Source: Scheffersomyces stipitis CBS 6054 (Eukaryota; Ascomycota; Pichiomycetes; Serinales; Debaryomycetaceae). From it: a DNA stretch of 64,000 nucleotides. The notes below the pieces were generated by a model that was not told where the DNA came from, did no database searches, and was given only the letters and a program-made list of their open reading frames with translations. Positions 28,680 through 38,840 of this stretch are shown here, one piece after another. The translations under genes and the position numbers were made by a program. The stretch is taken from positions 1,116,001-1,180,000 of the forward strand of contig NC_009068.1 in assembly GCF_000209165.1 (NCBI RefSeq). Reading direction: 5' to 3'. Numbering within the stretch: the first letter of the stretch is position 1; each line of letters opens with the position of its first letter.

Positions 28680-29405
28680 ATGCCCATGCGATTGAGAGCA
28701 GAGAAGAAGATGAGGAAGCACCTCATCGAGCAGCTCAAGGCCCGGAAGGTCTTGGGTGCTCGTATAGCTCAGGGCAAGAACCAGAGTGTAGAAGAATTAC
28801 AACACGAGAAGAACCTCGGACCACAGGTGTTTTTGTTCAAGAACATGTTCAGTGGGCAAGTGTTATATTCACAAGTTCCAGCATTTCACCAAGACCAGAT
28901 CGACCAACAGTTTGTTCGCCCGAACTGGGAAAACAGAAAGCCTTCCAGAAGATCCGATCTCTGGAGAATCATGTGTGTAGCCAGCTTCAAGGACTACGAG
29001 CATGCCAGAGCTGCCTTTAGAGGTTTGGTTCAGTTGAGACAAGCACGTGATGTTGTCCAGCAGAAAGAAGCCAAGGCGTTGAGAAAGAAGAATGACGACG
29101 GAAACACCTGGTACGCTGGCCAGTATAGACCCACCTATTCCCAAGAAGCTGTCGCAGACTTAGCTCATGTGATTGAAGAGTTCAACTTAGAAGGCACGAA
29201 GTTGTTGTGGGAAAATGCATGGAGAAGAGGCGAGGATAAACACTGGAGACTCGACTTGGTTGAGCACGACACTTTACCTCCTTTCAACCCCAGAGACCAG
29301 AGCATTTTGTTGGATGAGGTAAGCAAGTTGGCTGTAGAGGAGTTTGCCAAGCTTAGACAGGCAGAAGCTGTTGAAGCTCAAACTGGAGTCACAGAGCTGG
29401 CTTAA
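28680..29405 (+). CDS. MHR1: Mhr1 / mitochondrial large ribosomal subunit protein mL67
   Basis: 241 residues from an ATG with A at -3. In S. cerevisiae Mhr1 acts in mitochondrial DNA pairing and recombination and was later found as mL67 in the large mitoribosomal subunit. The strongest matches are PQVFLFKNMFSGQVLYSQVP (residues about 48-67), FVRPNWENRKPSRRSDLWR, LRQARDVVQQKEAKALRKK and WYAGQYRPTYSQEAVADL, each collinear with the S. cerevisiae protein. The first 45 residues are strongly basic and replace the shorter S. cerevisiae N-terminus. Whether the recombination role is conserved in this clade cannot be told from sequence. Confidence 0.93.
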   Translation: MPMRLRAEKKMRKHLIEQLKARKVLGARIAQGKNQSVEELQHEKNLGPQVFLFKNMFSGQVLYSQVPAFHQDQIDQQFVRPNWENRKPSRRSDLWRIMCVASFKDYEHARAAFRGLVQLRQARDVVQQKEAKALRKKNDDGNTWYAGQYRPTYSQEAVADLAHVIEEFNLEGTKLLWENAWRRGEDKHWRLDLVEHDTLPPFNPRDQSILLDEVSKLAVEEFAKLRQAEAVEAQTGVTELA

Positions 29406-29588
29406 ACATTGTAGATAGCCATTGTACATAGTTCATGAAGATACGCATGATAAAGCCGTAACAAGAAAGAGAATGTAGAAGAATTTGTAGAGAATCACGA
29501 AGTTAATGAAATATGATTCATTTAGACGGAAGGTATTCCTAGAATTGGTGCTATTGAAAGAAGCTGAAGAATATTAAGCCCTGTTCGT

Positions 29589-29608
29589 CCATGTCGAGAG
29601 AGACATGG
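29589..29608. other. Perfect 7-bp hairpin downstream of MHR1
   Basis: CCATGTC, six-base loop GAGAGA, GACATGG. An outer GCCC/GGGC pair (about 29578 and 29615) could extend it. It is about 185 bp after the MHR1 stop; a role in 3' end formation is only a guess. Confidence 0.4.
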
Positions 29609-30511
29609 GTTACCGGGCGATTGTAGATATGAAATGTTCCAAATTTTCCAATTGTCCAAAATTTCTATCTGGTAACTGTCACATGTGTGTTGTGCCAGAA
29701 ATATATGCCATTTACTCTACTTTCCTCTGAATTGACAATGCTCCTTTCGACTTAAGAAACACTTAAATCTCGTAATCTGAAGTTCAATTCGCAGCCAGTA
29801 TCTACCGACTAGCAGGAGCTTACATGCAGTACACGGACTTCAATGAAAGAAATATAGGCATGAAAGTTTGGGTACTTGCAAGCAGACGGGGGAAAAGACA
29901 GTACATATGTATAGAGAACATCAACAAGTCAGACAGAGCCCCTTGTTTCAGAACTCCTTCGTCTCCTGGTCCAATGATAGAACAACTAAAGTATAAGAGA
30001 AGATCACGTGATTACACTATATGCAGAACTACGGGGTTTGACATTCTACCGATAGCCAACTCCATTTAACATACTAGTGATGGGGTTCATTTTCTCGAGA
30101 TTGTAAGGCAGAATTGTATCGTCGTTATACGACAGGGAAGAGCTTGTTTGTTCTCGAGAAGAAAGGGACAAACTCCATGCCAAACCTGTGGCTGATACCA
30201 CGATCGGCTCGGGCCACAGCAAACACCGACTACATCACGTGCAGCGGGCGTTCCACACTTGGAAAGTGCCTGTGGTCATCTGACATGCCCTAATTAGTCC
30301 ACAACATCCGATCATAGTTAAGGCCCGACAAGAAGAAAAAAAATTGATTATCAGCTCCACACTGTGGATTAGGATTAGCCGTGGACACCTCACAATTAGT
30401 TGTTGATATTGCTAGCCAGTTTGGACTGCTCAACTTTGTTTTCTTGAGCTTTGAGCCTCTTAATTTTCACAAATTTTCAAGTTTGAAGAACCTCTCGAAT
30501 CCTGACAAACT

Positions 30512-30607
30512 TTCCAACTTCACTTCCAACTTCACTTCCAACTTCACTTCCAAGTTCATTTCCAAGTTCATTTCCAAGTTCATTTCCAAGTTCATTTCCA
30601 ACATCAT
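30512..30607. repeat. 12-bp minisatellite, eight units
   Basis: Three copies of TTCCAACTTCAC are followed by four of TTCCAAGTTCAT and one TTCCAACATCAT, with no gaps. It ends 31 bp before the ATG of the Zn2Cys6 gene, so it is probably in the 5' leader. Because 12 is a multiple of three, the frame through the repeat is open; it ends at a TGA in the same frame as the gene. Confidence 0.9.
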
Positions 30608-30638
30608 TATTCCCTCTACTGTAAATACCCTTTGATTC

Positions 30639-33038
30639 ATGGATTTTTACTACCGCAAGCTGATGGGCAATGGCACTGTTGCCAGCAAGTTCCGCTTGAA
30701 CAGCATCCAGCTCAATCAGTCCAACATGCGTGTTCACCAGAAAGAGCCTTCTATTAGCAAGAGTCAGAGCCAGATACCAGAAAATGACAATAGACAGATA
30801 CGAAACCAACATTCAAATGTCTCGAGACAAGAAAAGGTCGCAGAAAACAAAGCCGCTAATAACTCGAATGTAGAAAGAACGCAGGAATCCAAAACGGACT
30901 ATGTCTCCAGTTCGTCCTCATTGAGCTCTTCTCCAAAACCTAGAAATCCAAGTGTTAGTGCTGAAATAACTAATGTTGGTAACAAAAACAGCAGCAGCAA
31001 TATTAAAGGCAAATCTATTGACTCTAATGTCAACGTTACGAATGGAGATGCTACTGCTAAGATTGCTACTGATTCAAATAAATACGAATCAAACCTACAT
31101 ACCTTCTACAACAATAATCAAAACCAACAGCCTTCAGAAATCACTTCAAAAATGGCTCTGGAGCCAGCAGATAATTATCCCATAGAAAGTCCCGAAACTC
31201 ACCACCCCAGCAATTGTATTCGTTGCTATCGGTTGAAGAAAAAGTGTTCCAGACAGTATCCCAAATGTTCTACATGTACCAAAGGGCATTTTGACTGTGA
31301 ATACGTAACTAGGTCTAACAAACGTAAACGCAGGAAAAAGGCGGATTTGAATAATCTCGAGAACACTATTGATTTAACTCAAAACAGTGACATCGAAAAT
31401 CAGAATGAAATCGAACCTGATCTTGTAGAACATAGCAACGCTCCTTCGTCTACGATTTTCCATATAGAAGCTACGGGAAAAGATGGTAATGTAGATAAAC
31501 TGGTTGTGGCACATAAATTAGTATCTGTATCGTCTCTTCTTACCGACGAAACTCCAGATCCTTCAAAATTGGTCTCTACTCATGAATCATCTCGACCTAG
31601 AAAAGTTCCCTCAGCTGCCCTTTCAAGTATGGCCAGAAGAACAAGAGAACACAACGAATCACTAGCGGAAAAACTGACTAAGAAGCTCTTCCATCCTCTA
31701 AAGACAAACCTCAATGATGATTTCATCACCGTATTACCCATGAAGAACTATATCTCCGCCACATTTGTATACAATTACTTTGAGAATTTTGGCTCCAAAT
31801 ACCCTTTCGTTAACAAGGAAGAATTCATGCAGCGATTTGTAAAGATCGACTTTAACAAGGAGGCTATCGTCAACTTGGATATTTATATGGTAATGAGCAT
31901 TGGCTGTATCATATATGATTCATATAGCAATGTGCTGCTTTTCGACAAATTCTTCAAGGAATCCATAATAGAGTCTATTGTGGACGGATTAGATTTTACC
32001 TTTAACGGACAAAATAGCGAGAAAGAAGAACTTCAAAACTTGGAATTAATAACCCTCCTCACAATCTACAGTATTGCGTCTTTGAACAAACAGAATTGCT
32101 GGGCTCTTGTGGGAGTTTTGAATAGATTGGCCCTTCAATTGGATCTATACAAAGCAACGGACAATGTGCGAAAACAGAGACTTTTCTGGTCTATCCACAA
32201 TATCGAGATGGAATTGAGCTTGTTGCTAAACAAGCCCGCACAGACTCCTCAAGATAAGTTTATCACTTTAGACTACCCATTGAAAAATAAGTATTTTAAA
32301 TGCGAAGAAGAGGTGCTACTTTCACATGAGATATGGTATGCCAAAATCCAAGAGAAGATTCTTGTATTGCAATTGTCTAACGATGATGACAAACAGAAAT
32401 TGGTGACATTGTCCTCTGAGATTGAGAAGTGGAGAGTTGGTATAAGTGGAGTGGTTCATCGAGTATATAGAGAATCGCTGCTCTTGAAGAACTATACCGA
32501 CTTGATCAATTTAAATTACTACTATTTGCTTGTGGAGCTAGATCAACTTTCTCCTAACAAATCCTTCCAATTCACATTACAATTTGTTTCCAACTCGTTT
32601 TCAATTCTTACTTCAAATGCAGAAGTTGAAATCGACAACGAAGACCAAAACTCAGGTTCTAAAAAACCAGTAGTACGTTTGTCTTTGGCGTCATCCTTAT
32701 TTTGGTACAAGAAACTATTTAAAGTCGTCAGGTTCAACATGGATTCCTTAAGCAGGATGATTGCTTCTACAACAACAGTCAAGTTTGACTTTGGAATCAA
32801 ATTGAACGAATTCAGAAGTAATATTCTGTTGATAACCAACCTCTTGAAATATGTCCAAGGAATCAAACATCTGTACCATTCCAAAGCAGAATCGGATTTG
32901 TTTGGACACATTGGAAAAACAGTTGTCTATCTTGAGGAAGTGAACAAGGAGTTGATGATTTTCGATGCTCAGGCAAGTCTGGAAGAGGAGAGAAAGACAC
33001 TCTCAGAAAAGATTGATGAAATGCGTGACACTATATAG
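30639..33038 (+). CDS. Zn2Cys6 fungal transcription factor
   Basis: 799 residues from an ATG. The binuclear zinc cluster lies at residues 193-220 with spacing CX2CX6CX6CX2CX6C (CIRCYRLKKKC, then CSTC), followed by a basic linker NKRKRRKK, so DNA binding at CGG half sites is expected. The region 360-600 resembles the fungal middle homology region of this class (FVYNYFENFGSKYPFVNKEEF; LELITLLTIYSIASLNKQNCWALVG). Residues 25-185 are Asn/Ser-rich and probably disordered. I cannot assign the pathway; the finger sequence is reminiscent of the Lys14-like group expanded in Candida-clade yeasts, but that is weak. The 5' region has a minisatellite directly before the ATG. Confidence 0.85.
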   Translation: MDFYYRKLMGNGTVASKFRLNSIQLNQSNMRVHQKEPSISKSQSQIPENDNRQIRNQHSNVSRQEKVAENKAANNSNVERTQESKTDYVSSSSSLSSSPKPRNPSVSAEITNVGNKNSSSNIKGKSIDSNVNVTNGDATAKIATDSNKYESNLHTFYNNNQNQQPSEITSKMALEPADNYPIESPETHHPSNCIRCYRLKKKCSRQYPKCSTCTKGHFDCEYVTRSNKRKRRKKADLNNLENTIDLTQNSDIENQNEIEPDLVEHSNAPSSTIFHIEATGKDGNVDKLVVAHKLVSVSSLLTDETPDPSKLVSTHESSRPRKVPSAALSSMARRTREHNESLAEKLTKKLFHPLKTNLNDDFITVLPMKNYISATFVYNYFENFGSKYPFVNKEEFMQRFVKIDFNKEAIVNLDIYMVMSIGCIIYDSYSNVLLFDKFFKESIIESIVDGLDFTFNGQNSEKEELQNLELITLLTIYSIASLNKQNCWALVGVLNRLALQLDLYKATDNVRKQRLFWSIHNIEMELSLLLNKPAQTPQDKFITLDYPLKNKYFKCEEEVLLSHEIWYAKIQEKILVLQLSNDDDKQKLVTLSSEIEKWRVGISGVVHRVYRESLLLKNYTDLINLNYYYLLVELDQLSPNKSFQFTLQFVSNSFSILTSNAEVEIDNEDQNSGSKKPVVRLSLASSLFWYKKLFKVVRFNMDSLSRMIASTTTVKFDFGIKLNEFRSNILLITNLLKYVQGIKHLYHSKAESDLFGHIGKTVVYLEEVNKELMIFDAQASLEEERKTLSEKIDEMRDTI

Positions 33039-34027
33039 ATTAATGAATGGATATTTAATGTGATTATTAATATTGAAATGGCACAGAGGGTTTACAGGTG
33101 ATACCTCTTCTATTTAGGTGGGTAAGGAACTGATATCTTCAATTCGCAGCCACTATACAACTCTAGTTCCTATCAGAAATTGAGTCCCGAAGCATTTTAA
33201 TTTTTCTTGCTAGCTAATGACACTTCTTCCTGCCCTGTAAATGCTTTACTAGTAAACAAAGACGAACAATTTGGTTTAGCTATTCGAACATTCACAAATT
33301 TTGCCAACTCGCTTAGTTTGCAGATTTAGAGATTGCTTGCGTTTAGTGGATTTGGCTTATGTATTTTGTTATGTCTTTCTTTGCAAGCTTGCTTCGCAAC
33401 AGGATTCCTCTTACATGCGGGTCTATATTGCATACGAGGTGTTGAATTGACTAGAAAGGTGAAAAGCTAGTTTCTCCTTGAACTAAAATGGATCATTTTG
33501 CAACTAGATAGGAACTGTTAAGGGGCTTTTAATGACAGAGAAAACCCCTCAACACAATCGATATATCCTGCATACAGACCCGACTACAGTCGTGAGCGCC
33601 CCAATACACTACCTCCAGGTCGAGATCCTGAGATTGACAAACTGTTGCCACCACTTTTCTGTTCATTTCAACAGCAAAAGCACACCACCAGAAACAAGTG
33701 CCTCTTGAAAAGCGAAGTTTAGATAATTGCTGGACGTGTTTTTGACTGAGAGAAAAAACGGCTGAAATCAAACGTTTTTGAGAAGAGAAAGATAGATTTA
33801 GATTCTCTTTAAGATACTTTAAATCATACAAACCGTAACAGTATCATCTGGTGTTATCTTGCACAGCAAAGACTGATATCTTATACAGCATAAGAAGATC
33901 TGTAAAGTTGAATACTTCACAATTGGTTCATACTGTTAGATTATCTTATCATTCATAGGAATTGCGGATTTTCACCAATTTGTATCCATTTCATACAAGC
34001 TCAATCATACCATCATAAATCATAACA
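33039..34027. other. 1 kb intergenic region upstream of RPT1
   Basis: No supported gene; an open frame at 33529-33831 minus begins at TTG and has no known relative. It contains a TTGCCACC box at 33645-33652. Confidence 0.4.
33645..33652. promoter_or_regulatory. Possible Rpn4 (PACE-like) site upstream of RPT1
   Basis: TTGCCACC is the core of the reverse complement of the proteasome-associated control element GGTGGCAAA, with one mismatch at the outer base. It is about 380 bp upstream of RPT1. In this clade the Rpn4 motif may differ, so the call is tentative. Confidence 0.3.
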
Positions 34028-35368
34028 ATGCCGCCTAAAGCAGACTGGGACAAGTACGTCGCGCCAATTGATGACGACGAAAAGAATCAGGAGAAGATCG
34101 TTCCCCTTTCGGAGGGAGACATCCAAGTTCTCAAGACATACGGAGCAGCTCCATATGGAGCGCAATTGAAGCAGATCGAAAAGGACTTGAAAGACATCGA
34201 AGAAAGAATCAAGGAAAATATCGGTATTAAGGAGTCCGATACGGGGTTGGCTCCTCCACACTTGTGGGATGTCATGGGAGACAAGCAGAGAATGTCTGAA
34301 GAACAATCACTTCAAGTCGCTCGTTGCACAAAGATCATTGAAGCTACGACACCTGCTCAGGCTGGTGCCATCCAGAACGCAGACAACAAATCCAAGTACG
34401 TGATAAACATCAAACAGATTGCCAAATTCGTCGTGGGATTGGGAGAAAGAGTCTCTCCAACGGATATAGAAGAAGGCATGCGTGTAGGTGTAGACAGACA
34501 GAAGTATGAAATCCAGTTACCTTTGCCACCACGGATTGATCCTTCAGTCACAATGATGACTGTAGAAGAGAAGCCTGATGTCACCTATTCAGACGTTGGA
34601 GGCTGTAAAGAGCAGATCGAAAAGTTGAGAGAAGTGGTAGAGTTGCCCTTGTTATCGCCAGAAAGATTCGTCAAGCTCGGAATTGATCCTCCAAAGGGTA
34701 TCTTGCTTTATGGACCTCCCGGAACTGGTAAGACATTATGTGCACGTGCTGTAGCTAACAGAACTGATGCCACTTTCATCAGAGTTATTGGGTCTGAATT
34801 GGTGCAGAAGTACGTTGGTGAAGGAGCCAGAATGGTGAGGGAGTTGTTTGAGATGGCCAGAACCAAAAAGGCATGTATCATCTTCTTCGATGAAGTTGAT
34901 GCTATTGGAGGAGCTCGTTTCGACGATGGTGCTGGTGGAGACAATGAAGTACAAAGAACCATGTTGGAGTTGATCACACAATTGGATGGGTTTGACCCTC
35001 GAGGCAATATCAAGGTGATGTTTGCCACCAACAGACCCAACACATTGGACCCAGCCTTATTGAGACCGGGAAGAATTGACAGAAAGGTGGAATTCTCATT
35101 GCCTGACTTGGAAGGACGTGCCAACATCTTTAGAATCCACTCCAAGACGATGAGCTGTGAAAAGGACATCAGATGGGAGTTGATCTCAAGATTGTGCCCC
35201 AATGCCACCGGAGCTGAGTTGAGGTCGGTGTGTACAGAAGCCGGTATGTTTGCTATTAGAGCCAGAAGAAAGGTTGCCAACGAAAAGGACTTCTTGAAGG
35301 CTGTTGACAAAGTCATCAAGGGTAACTTGAAATTCAGCTCTACAAGTCAGTACATGCAATACAACTAG
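34028..35368 (+). CDS. RPT1: 26S proteasome regulatory ATPase Rpt1
   Basis: 446 residues from an ATG. Rpt1 is one of six AAA ATPases forming the base ring of the 19S particle that unfolds ubiquitinated substrates. Visible parts: an N-terminal coiled coil (residues 40-65), an OB-fold region, Walker A GPPGTGKT at 229-236, Walker B with D288-E289 (IIFFDEVDA), and the second region of homology ([21 protein letters not shown]) with two arginine fingers. The whole AAA domain is near-identical to yeast Rpt1. CTG codons are absent as far as I checked, as expected for a highly expressed gene in this clade. It is convergent with RPC25. Confidence 0.97.
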   Translation: MPPKADWDKYVAPIDDDEKNQEKIVPLSEGDIQVLKTYGAAPYGAQLKQIEKDLKDIEERIKENIGIKESDTGLAPPHLWDVMGDKQRMSEEQSLQVARCTKIIEATTPAQAGAIQNADNKSKYVINIKQIAKFVVGLGERVSPTDIEEGMRVGVDRQKYEIQLPLPPRIDPSVTMMTVEEKPDVTYSDVGGCKEQIEKLREVVELPLLSPERFVKLGIDPPKGILLYGPPGTGKTLCARAVANRTDATFIRVIGSELVQKYVGEGARMVRELFEMARTKKACIIFFDEVDAIGGARFDDGAGGDNEVQRTMLELITQLDGFDPRGNIKVMFATNRPNTLDPALLRPGRIDRKVEFSLPDLEGRANIFRIHSKTMSCEKDIRWELISRLCPNATGAELRSVCTEAGMFAIRARRKVANEKDFLKAVDKVIKGNLKFSSTSQYMQYN

Positions 35369-35713
35369 TCCGCTAGATTGGCACTGTTTACGGTGTTATA
35401 CATTAATGCAAAAATAAGAAACAATACTGTAGAACCTCTAATGAACTGTTACAATGGAATATCAAATGGAGATATATGAAAACTATCTGTTTGTTGAGTA
35501 TAAGTGTAGTTTTCTGTCTGTAGAATCTACCCGAATAAGTACAAAAACTACGGCTTTATTGACATACATGAGTAGAATTATATTCCTGTGATTATGCTAT
35601 GACTGCTCCGTAGAACTATGACTAAAATATGAAACCTGAAAGCATTGTAGTATCGAGATGTGACTGTGTCTGTTGGTGGTTGTAGATGGTACATGTGTTT
35701 GAGTTTAGTCCAT
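35369..35713. other. Convergent 3' region, RPT1 and RPC25
   Basis: 345 bp, AT-rich, between the stop codons of convergent genes. I see only 3' UTR-like sequence. Confidence 0.4.
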
Positions 35714-36304
35714 TTATTCCCACCACGAGATACAGCCCATACCATCAGTCTGACACGAGGCAAGCAATGCATAGGGAGGAGCCTTATTGGAGGGTTCTTC
35801 CAAACCTATGGCTTCCTCCGAGGACTTAGGCTTGATGTTGACAAAGATCTCTTCTTCGACTCTAAACCTGATCTTCTCGTTAATATCGATAAAAAATTCC
35901 GAGTCTTCGTCTGGCTTCCACACCCAGGCTTTCTCCACCGGCTTGAATTCACAGTTTTCAAAGATGTACCTTTTAGGAATGAAGATCTCATCGAAGAAGT
36001 CCAACCGGACCTTGATCCCTTCAGCTGAACAGTCTGACACCCATCCAGTGATGATCTCACCTATAAAAGGCTTCCATACTATACATCTGAAACGGACCTC
36101 GACATACGAGCCCCCATCGCCTGGCTTCAAAAGTCCATCGTTGATATCGAGAAGATCCCAGATCGTCACCACTAAACCGAGATTCGAAATAATTTTATTG
36201 GACAACTTCTTGTTCAACTCGTCGGTGAGTGAATGTTGAATCGGTATGTTGAATGTATGCGGAGGTATACGGACCAAGTCGGTCAATTCCGAAAGTATGA
36301 ACAT
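35714..36304 (-). CDS. RPC25: RNA polymerase III subunit Rpc25
   Basis: 196 residues. Rpc25 forms the stalk of Pol III with Rpc17 and is needed for initiation; it is the counterpart of Rpb7. The N-terminus MFILSELTDLVRIPP, the RNP-like fold segment LKPGDGGSYVEVRFRCIVWKPF, GEIITGWVSDCSAEGIKVRL (OB fold) and the C-terminal ending DGMGCISWWE all align with S. cerevisiae Rpc25 (212 residues); the difference is a shorter linker before the last 20 residues. Complete and intronless. It is divergent from the RBM42-like gene. Confidence 0.95.
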   Translation of the reverse strand: MFILSELTDLVRIPPHTFNIPIQHSLTDELNKKLSNKIISNLGLVVTIWDLLDINDGLLKPGDGGSYVEVRFRCIVWKPFIGEIITGWVSDCSAEGIKVRLDFFDEIFIPKRYIFENCEFKPVEKAWVWKPDEDSEFFIDINEKIRFRVEEEIFVNIKPKSSEEAIGLEEPSNKAPPYALLASCQTDGMGCISWWE

Positions 36305-36680
36305 TTATAAGTATGTATGGTTTGTAAAGTTCGAGAAGTTCGGAGAGTTTGAAAAGTACGAAAAGCTTGGTAAACTGAAAATCTTAAATATGTTCACTTT
36401 GCGCCAAAAATTGGATTGAAATATTCAGTCACTCCACCGGAAATGTGTCTATATATATGCTGGAATAACGGCGAGATCGTGAGACGGATTACAGCTGCTG
36501 TTGAATAAACATGTGTTTGCTTGTTGTAGATCTTGTCTTACAACGATGAGCTGAATGAAAAATTTAGCACGTGACTTTCTTTAGATTGGAGATGGCCACT
36601 GTAGACTTTATTGATTAAATACTTTACACCGCAGAAGCTCTATATATCTGTCAGACTCGGACATTTGCAACAGGCACAAC
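36305..36680. promoter_or_regulatory. Divergent promoter of RPC25 and the RBM42-like gene
   Basis: 376 bp with a CACGTG palindrome at 36568-36573 (Cbf1-type), preceded by AAAAATTTA. TATATATA-like sequence lies at 36451-36457. The site is about 110 bp from the RRM gene start. Confidence 0.4.
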
Positions 36681-37196
36681 ATGGCTGGACCTTCCAAAAA
36701 GGGAGTGGTTAAAACTTCCAAGTCTTCGGACAGGAGAATGGCTGGGGACCGTCAGGCTTCGTCGTACTTGCACAATGCGATAGTCAAGACTGACATCAGA
36801 AATACAGATACCACCAGAATTGTTTCGAACTTGCATCTGAAAAACACTGGCAACAACAAGACGGTAAAGAGAAGAGTCGGAGATAAGTCTTGGGAAGACC
36901 AGACACTATTGGAGTGGGATCCCAAACATTTCCGACTCTTTGTGGGTAACTTGGGTCCCGATGCCAACGACCAATTGCTCCACAGTGCATTTCTGAAGTA
37001 TGCTTCTATGAGCAAAGTCAAAGTCCCCGTAGATACCAAGTCGGGGAAGAACAAAGGGTTTGGGTTTGTTGCTTTTGCTGATGCCAACGACTACTTCCAG
37101 GCTTTCAAAGACATGAATGGAAAGTACATTGGCCAACATCCGGTGCAGTTGAAGCGAGCAGAAACTCAGATCAAAGCGACGAAGAAAAAGAGATGA
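36681..37196 (+). CDS. RRM protein of the RBM42 family
   Basis: 171 residues from an ATG with A at -3. One RRM occupies residues 85-165: RNP2 is LFVGNL (residues about 91-96) and RNP1 is KGFGFVAF (about 127-134). The segment before the RRM, WEDQTLLEWDPKHFRLF, is the signature of RBM42, a spliceosome-associated RNA-binding protein (tri-snRNP in humans). The C-terminus is a basic tail. The N-terminal 60 residues are basic and polar. It is short compared with animal RBM42 (480 residues) but covers its conserved C-terminal core. I know of no clear S. cerevisiae orthologue. Confidence 0.82.
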   Translation: MAGPSKKGVVKTSKSSDRRMAGDRQASSYLHNAIVKTDIRNTDTTRIVSNLHLKNTGNNKTVKRRVGDKSWEDQTLLEWDPKHFRLFVGNLGPDANDQLLHSAFLKYASMSKVKVPVDTKSGKNKGFGFVAFADANDYFQAFKDMNGKYIGQHPVQLKRAETQIKATKKKR

Positions 37197-37706
37197 AGAA
37201 AGATAAAACCCCAGGATACGGGTGAGATGCATCAAGGAAAACAATAGTTGTATGGAGTTTCGCAGATAAATGTTAAGAACCATAAGAACCATAAGAACCA
37301 AATCAGTTTTTCCAGTAAGCATGCATTTATCCAGAAGTGATGCTGATTTCACTTTAGATGCCGTGGTATTGTTCTTGATTATCTAGTAGAATGGGACTTC
37401 TCCATTTTCATCCGAATTCGAAAGAATAGGCTAACTTCTATGACGAAACAGCAAAAGTAATGCTCCTATTTCACGTTCTGGCACACTAAGATAGTTTTAT
37501 GAGCGCAAATATAGCAGATAAGTCTTAATAGAGCCCAGGAGTACTTTTGAGCACCACAACTCTGCATTTTGCCCTTTATTAATGGCTATTTAATGGCATT
37601 CAGTTGTCTATAGAATAATACACGTCACGTGACAATTTTTCAGTATATCGAATTTTTCACTAGTTGTGAACTGATATTTCAAGTAGCTCTTTTCTTATAA
37701 CACATC
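37197..37706. other. Intergenic region upstream of the Mrx15-like gene
   Basis: 510 bp. It contains three tandem copies of a 9-bp AAGAACCAT-type unit near 37275-37302 and TCACGTGA at 37625-37632, about 75 bp upstream of the next ATG, followed by an ATTTTT stretch. No supported gene. Confidence 0.4.
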
Positions 37707-38840
37707 ATGTACTTGTTGCGAGTTGGAGCTCGAGTTGGAGCAGTCGGCTTCAGAGCATCTTCTTGTTCGTCAGTTATTTTTACAGCTTCGTTCGTGCGGT
37801 TCAAGCTGAACTTGCCTCAAGACTTCAATCCCAAAAAGAGCTTACCCTCGCAAGGAGAATGGAAAAACTTGAAGCAACATATTCCTGGTGAATCTGTTCA
37901 GACCAACGAGATCAGAGATCGTATCCCCAAATTTCCCTTGGGTAAGGAGACGGTGCCGACATTATTGCCTAGACCAGGAGTGCCACAGGTTGGGCCGAAA
38001 TATACTTTCCGTCAAGTGATTCAGATATTGAAGAATAAGACCGAACCCGAATTGATCTACGAGAGTGAACCTCACAGATTGTATTTTCTTGCCTGTTTCT
38101 GTTGTGCTATAGTTTTCACTGTGTACGGGTTCGTTTTGGCAGAATATGCCTGGTTCCAGGCCAATAAGGATTACGAAGAAAATGTAGAGGAAAAGAATGA
38201 AGTGATCAGAAAGAGAGAATGGGTTTTGTCGTTGTTTAAAAACTCAGTTTTTAGTGTGGTAATGTTAGCAGCAGCTGGGGCTTTTGCTAAGTTCCCCACC
38301 AGATTGATTAGAAGAATGCACTACTTACCTGGACCTGTTGAACATATCAAGTTTTCTACGTATCCGTTGATTCCTGGAAGACCCACGCCTGTCTTCACCG
38401 TCCCATTGGAGCATTTGACTAGAAAGCATACTGCCAGAGTTTGGACCGGTAAGGGTTTCTATGGCACTGCTGATAACTCACTATTCTTCTTTGTGTTAAA
38501 GGAAGCTATCAACGGTTCCAAGAAGAGCAGAAGTTGGGTTGTCGACAGAAAGGGGTTCTTTTGGTCCGATGGAAGAGTGTTTGACTACTTGTTTGGAAAG
38601 GAATCGATTGCTGAGGCTGAGGCCGGTATTCCCTATGATGAACAGATCGGTATAGTCAACCGTGAATTGAAGAAAAAAAGAAAGCAGTTGAAGGAAGAAC
38701 ATGGTTTTTTTTACAAATGGAAGTTGGGAGCTAAGGATATGAAGCAGGACATCGACACTGCAACCAACTACGTCAAAACTTTGAACGAAAACAGAAAGAC
38801 CAAGAGTAAGAAGACTTTGCCTAAGGGAAAGAAGCAGTAG
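37707..38840 (+). CDS. MRX15: Mrx15/TMEM223-family mitochondrial inner-membrane protein
   Basis: 377 residues. The N-terminal 35 residues are basic and hydrophobic with no acids (mitochondrial presequence). Two membrane segments are at about 132-152 (LYFLACFCCAIVFTVYGFVL) and 183-200 (VFSVVMLAAAGAFAKF). The matrix-facing C-terminal domain carries FTVPLEHLTRK, a SLFFFVLK strand and WVVDRKGFFWSDGRVFDYLFG, which follow the order of TMEM223 (FTVPL, then FYFLLDKTG, then KLFDNTVG). S. cerevisiae Mrx15 binds the mitoribosome and overlaps with Mba1 in insertion of mitochondrially encoded proteins. The C-terminal tail is rich in lysine, in keeping with ribosome contact. It is longer than S. cerevisiae Mrx15; assignment rests on domain order. 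Confidence 0.7.
   Translation: MYLLRVGARVGAVGFRASSCSSVIFTASFVRFKLNLPQDFNPKKSLPSQGEWKNLKQHIPGESVQTNEIRDRIPKFPLGKETVPTLLPRPGVPQVGPKYTFRQVIQILKNKTEPELIYESEPHRLYFLACFCCAIVFTVYGFVLAEYAWFQANKDYEENVEEKNEVIRKREWVLSLFKNSVFSVVMLAAAGAFAKFPTRLIRRMHYLPGPVEHIKFSTYPLIPGRPTPVFTVPLEHLTRKHTARVWTGKGFYGTADNSLFFFVLKEAINGSKKSRSWVVDRKGFFWSDGRVFDYLFGKESIAEAEAGIPYDEQIGIVNRELKKKRKQLKEEHGFFYKWKLGAKDMKQDIDTATNYVKTLNENRKTKSKKTLPKGKKQ

Larger units (their letters stand above)
29406..30638. other. 1.2 kb intergenic region between MHR1 and the Zn2Cys6 gene
   Basis: It contains a hairpin at 29589-29608, two Cbf1-type boxes (TCACGTGA 30004-30011, TCACGTG 30235-30241) and a 12-bp minisatellite at 30512-30607. A small ATG frame at 29824-30069 has no known relative and is not called. 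It serves as the long upstream region of the transcription factor gene. Confidence 0.4.

Noticed and set aside
33529..33831. 100-codon minus-strand frame upstream of RPT1
   Set aside because: Starts at TTG and overlaps the promoter; no similarity recognised.
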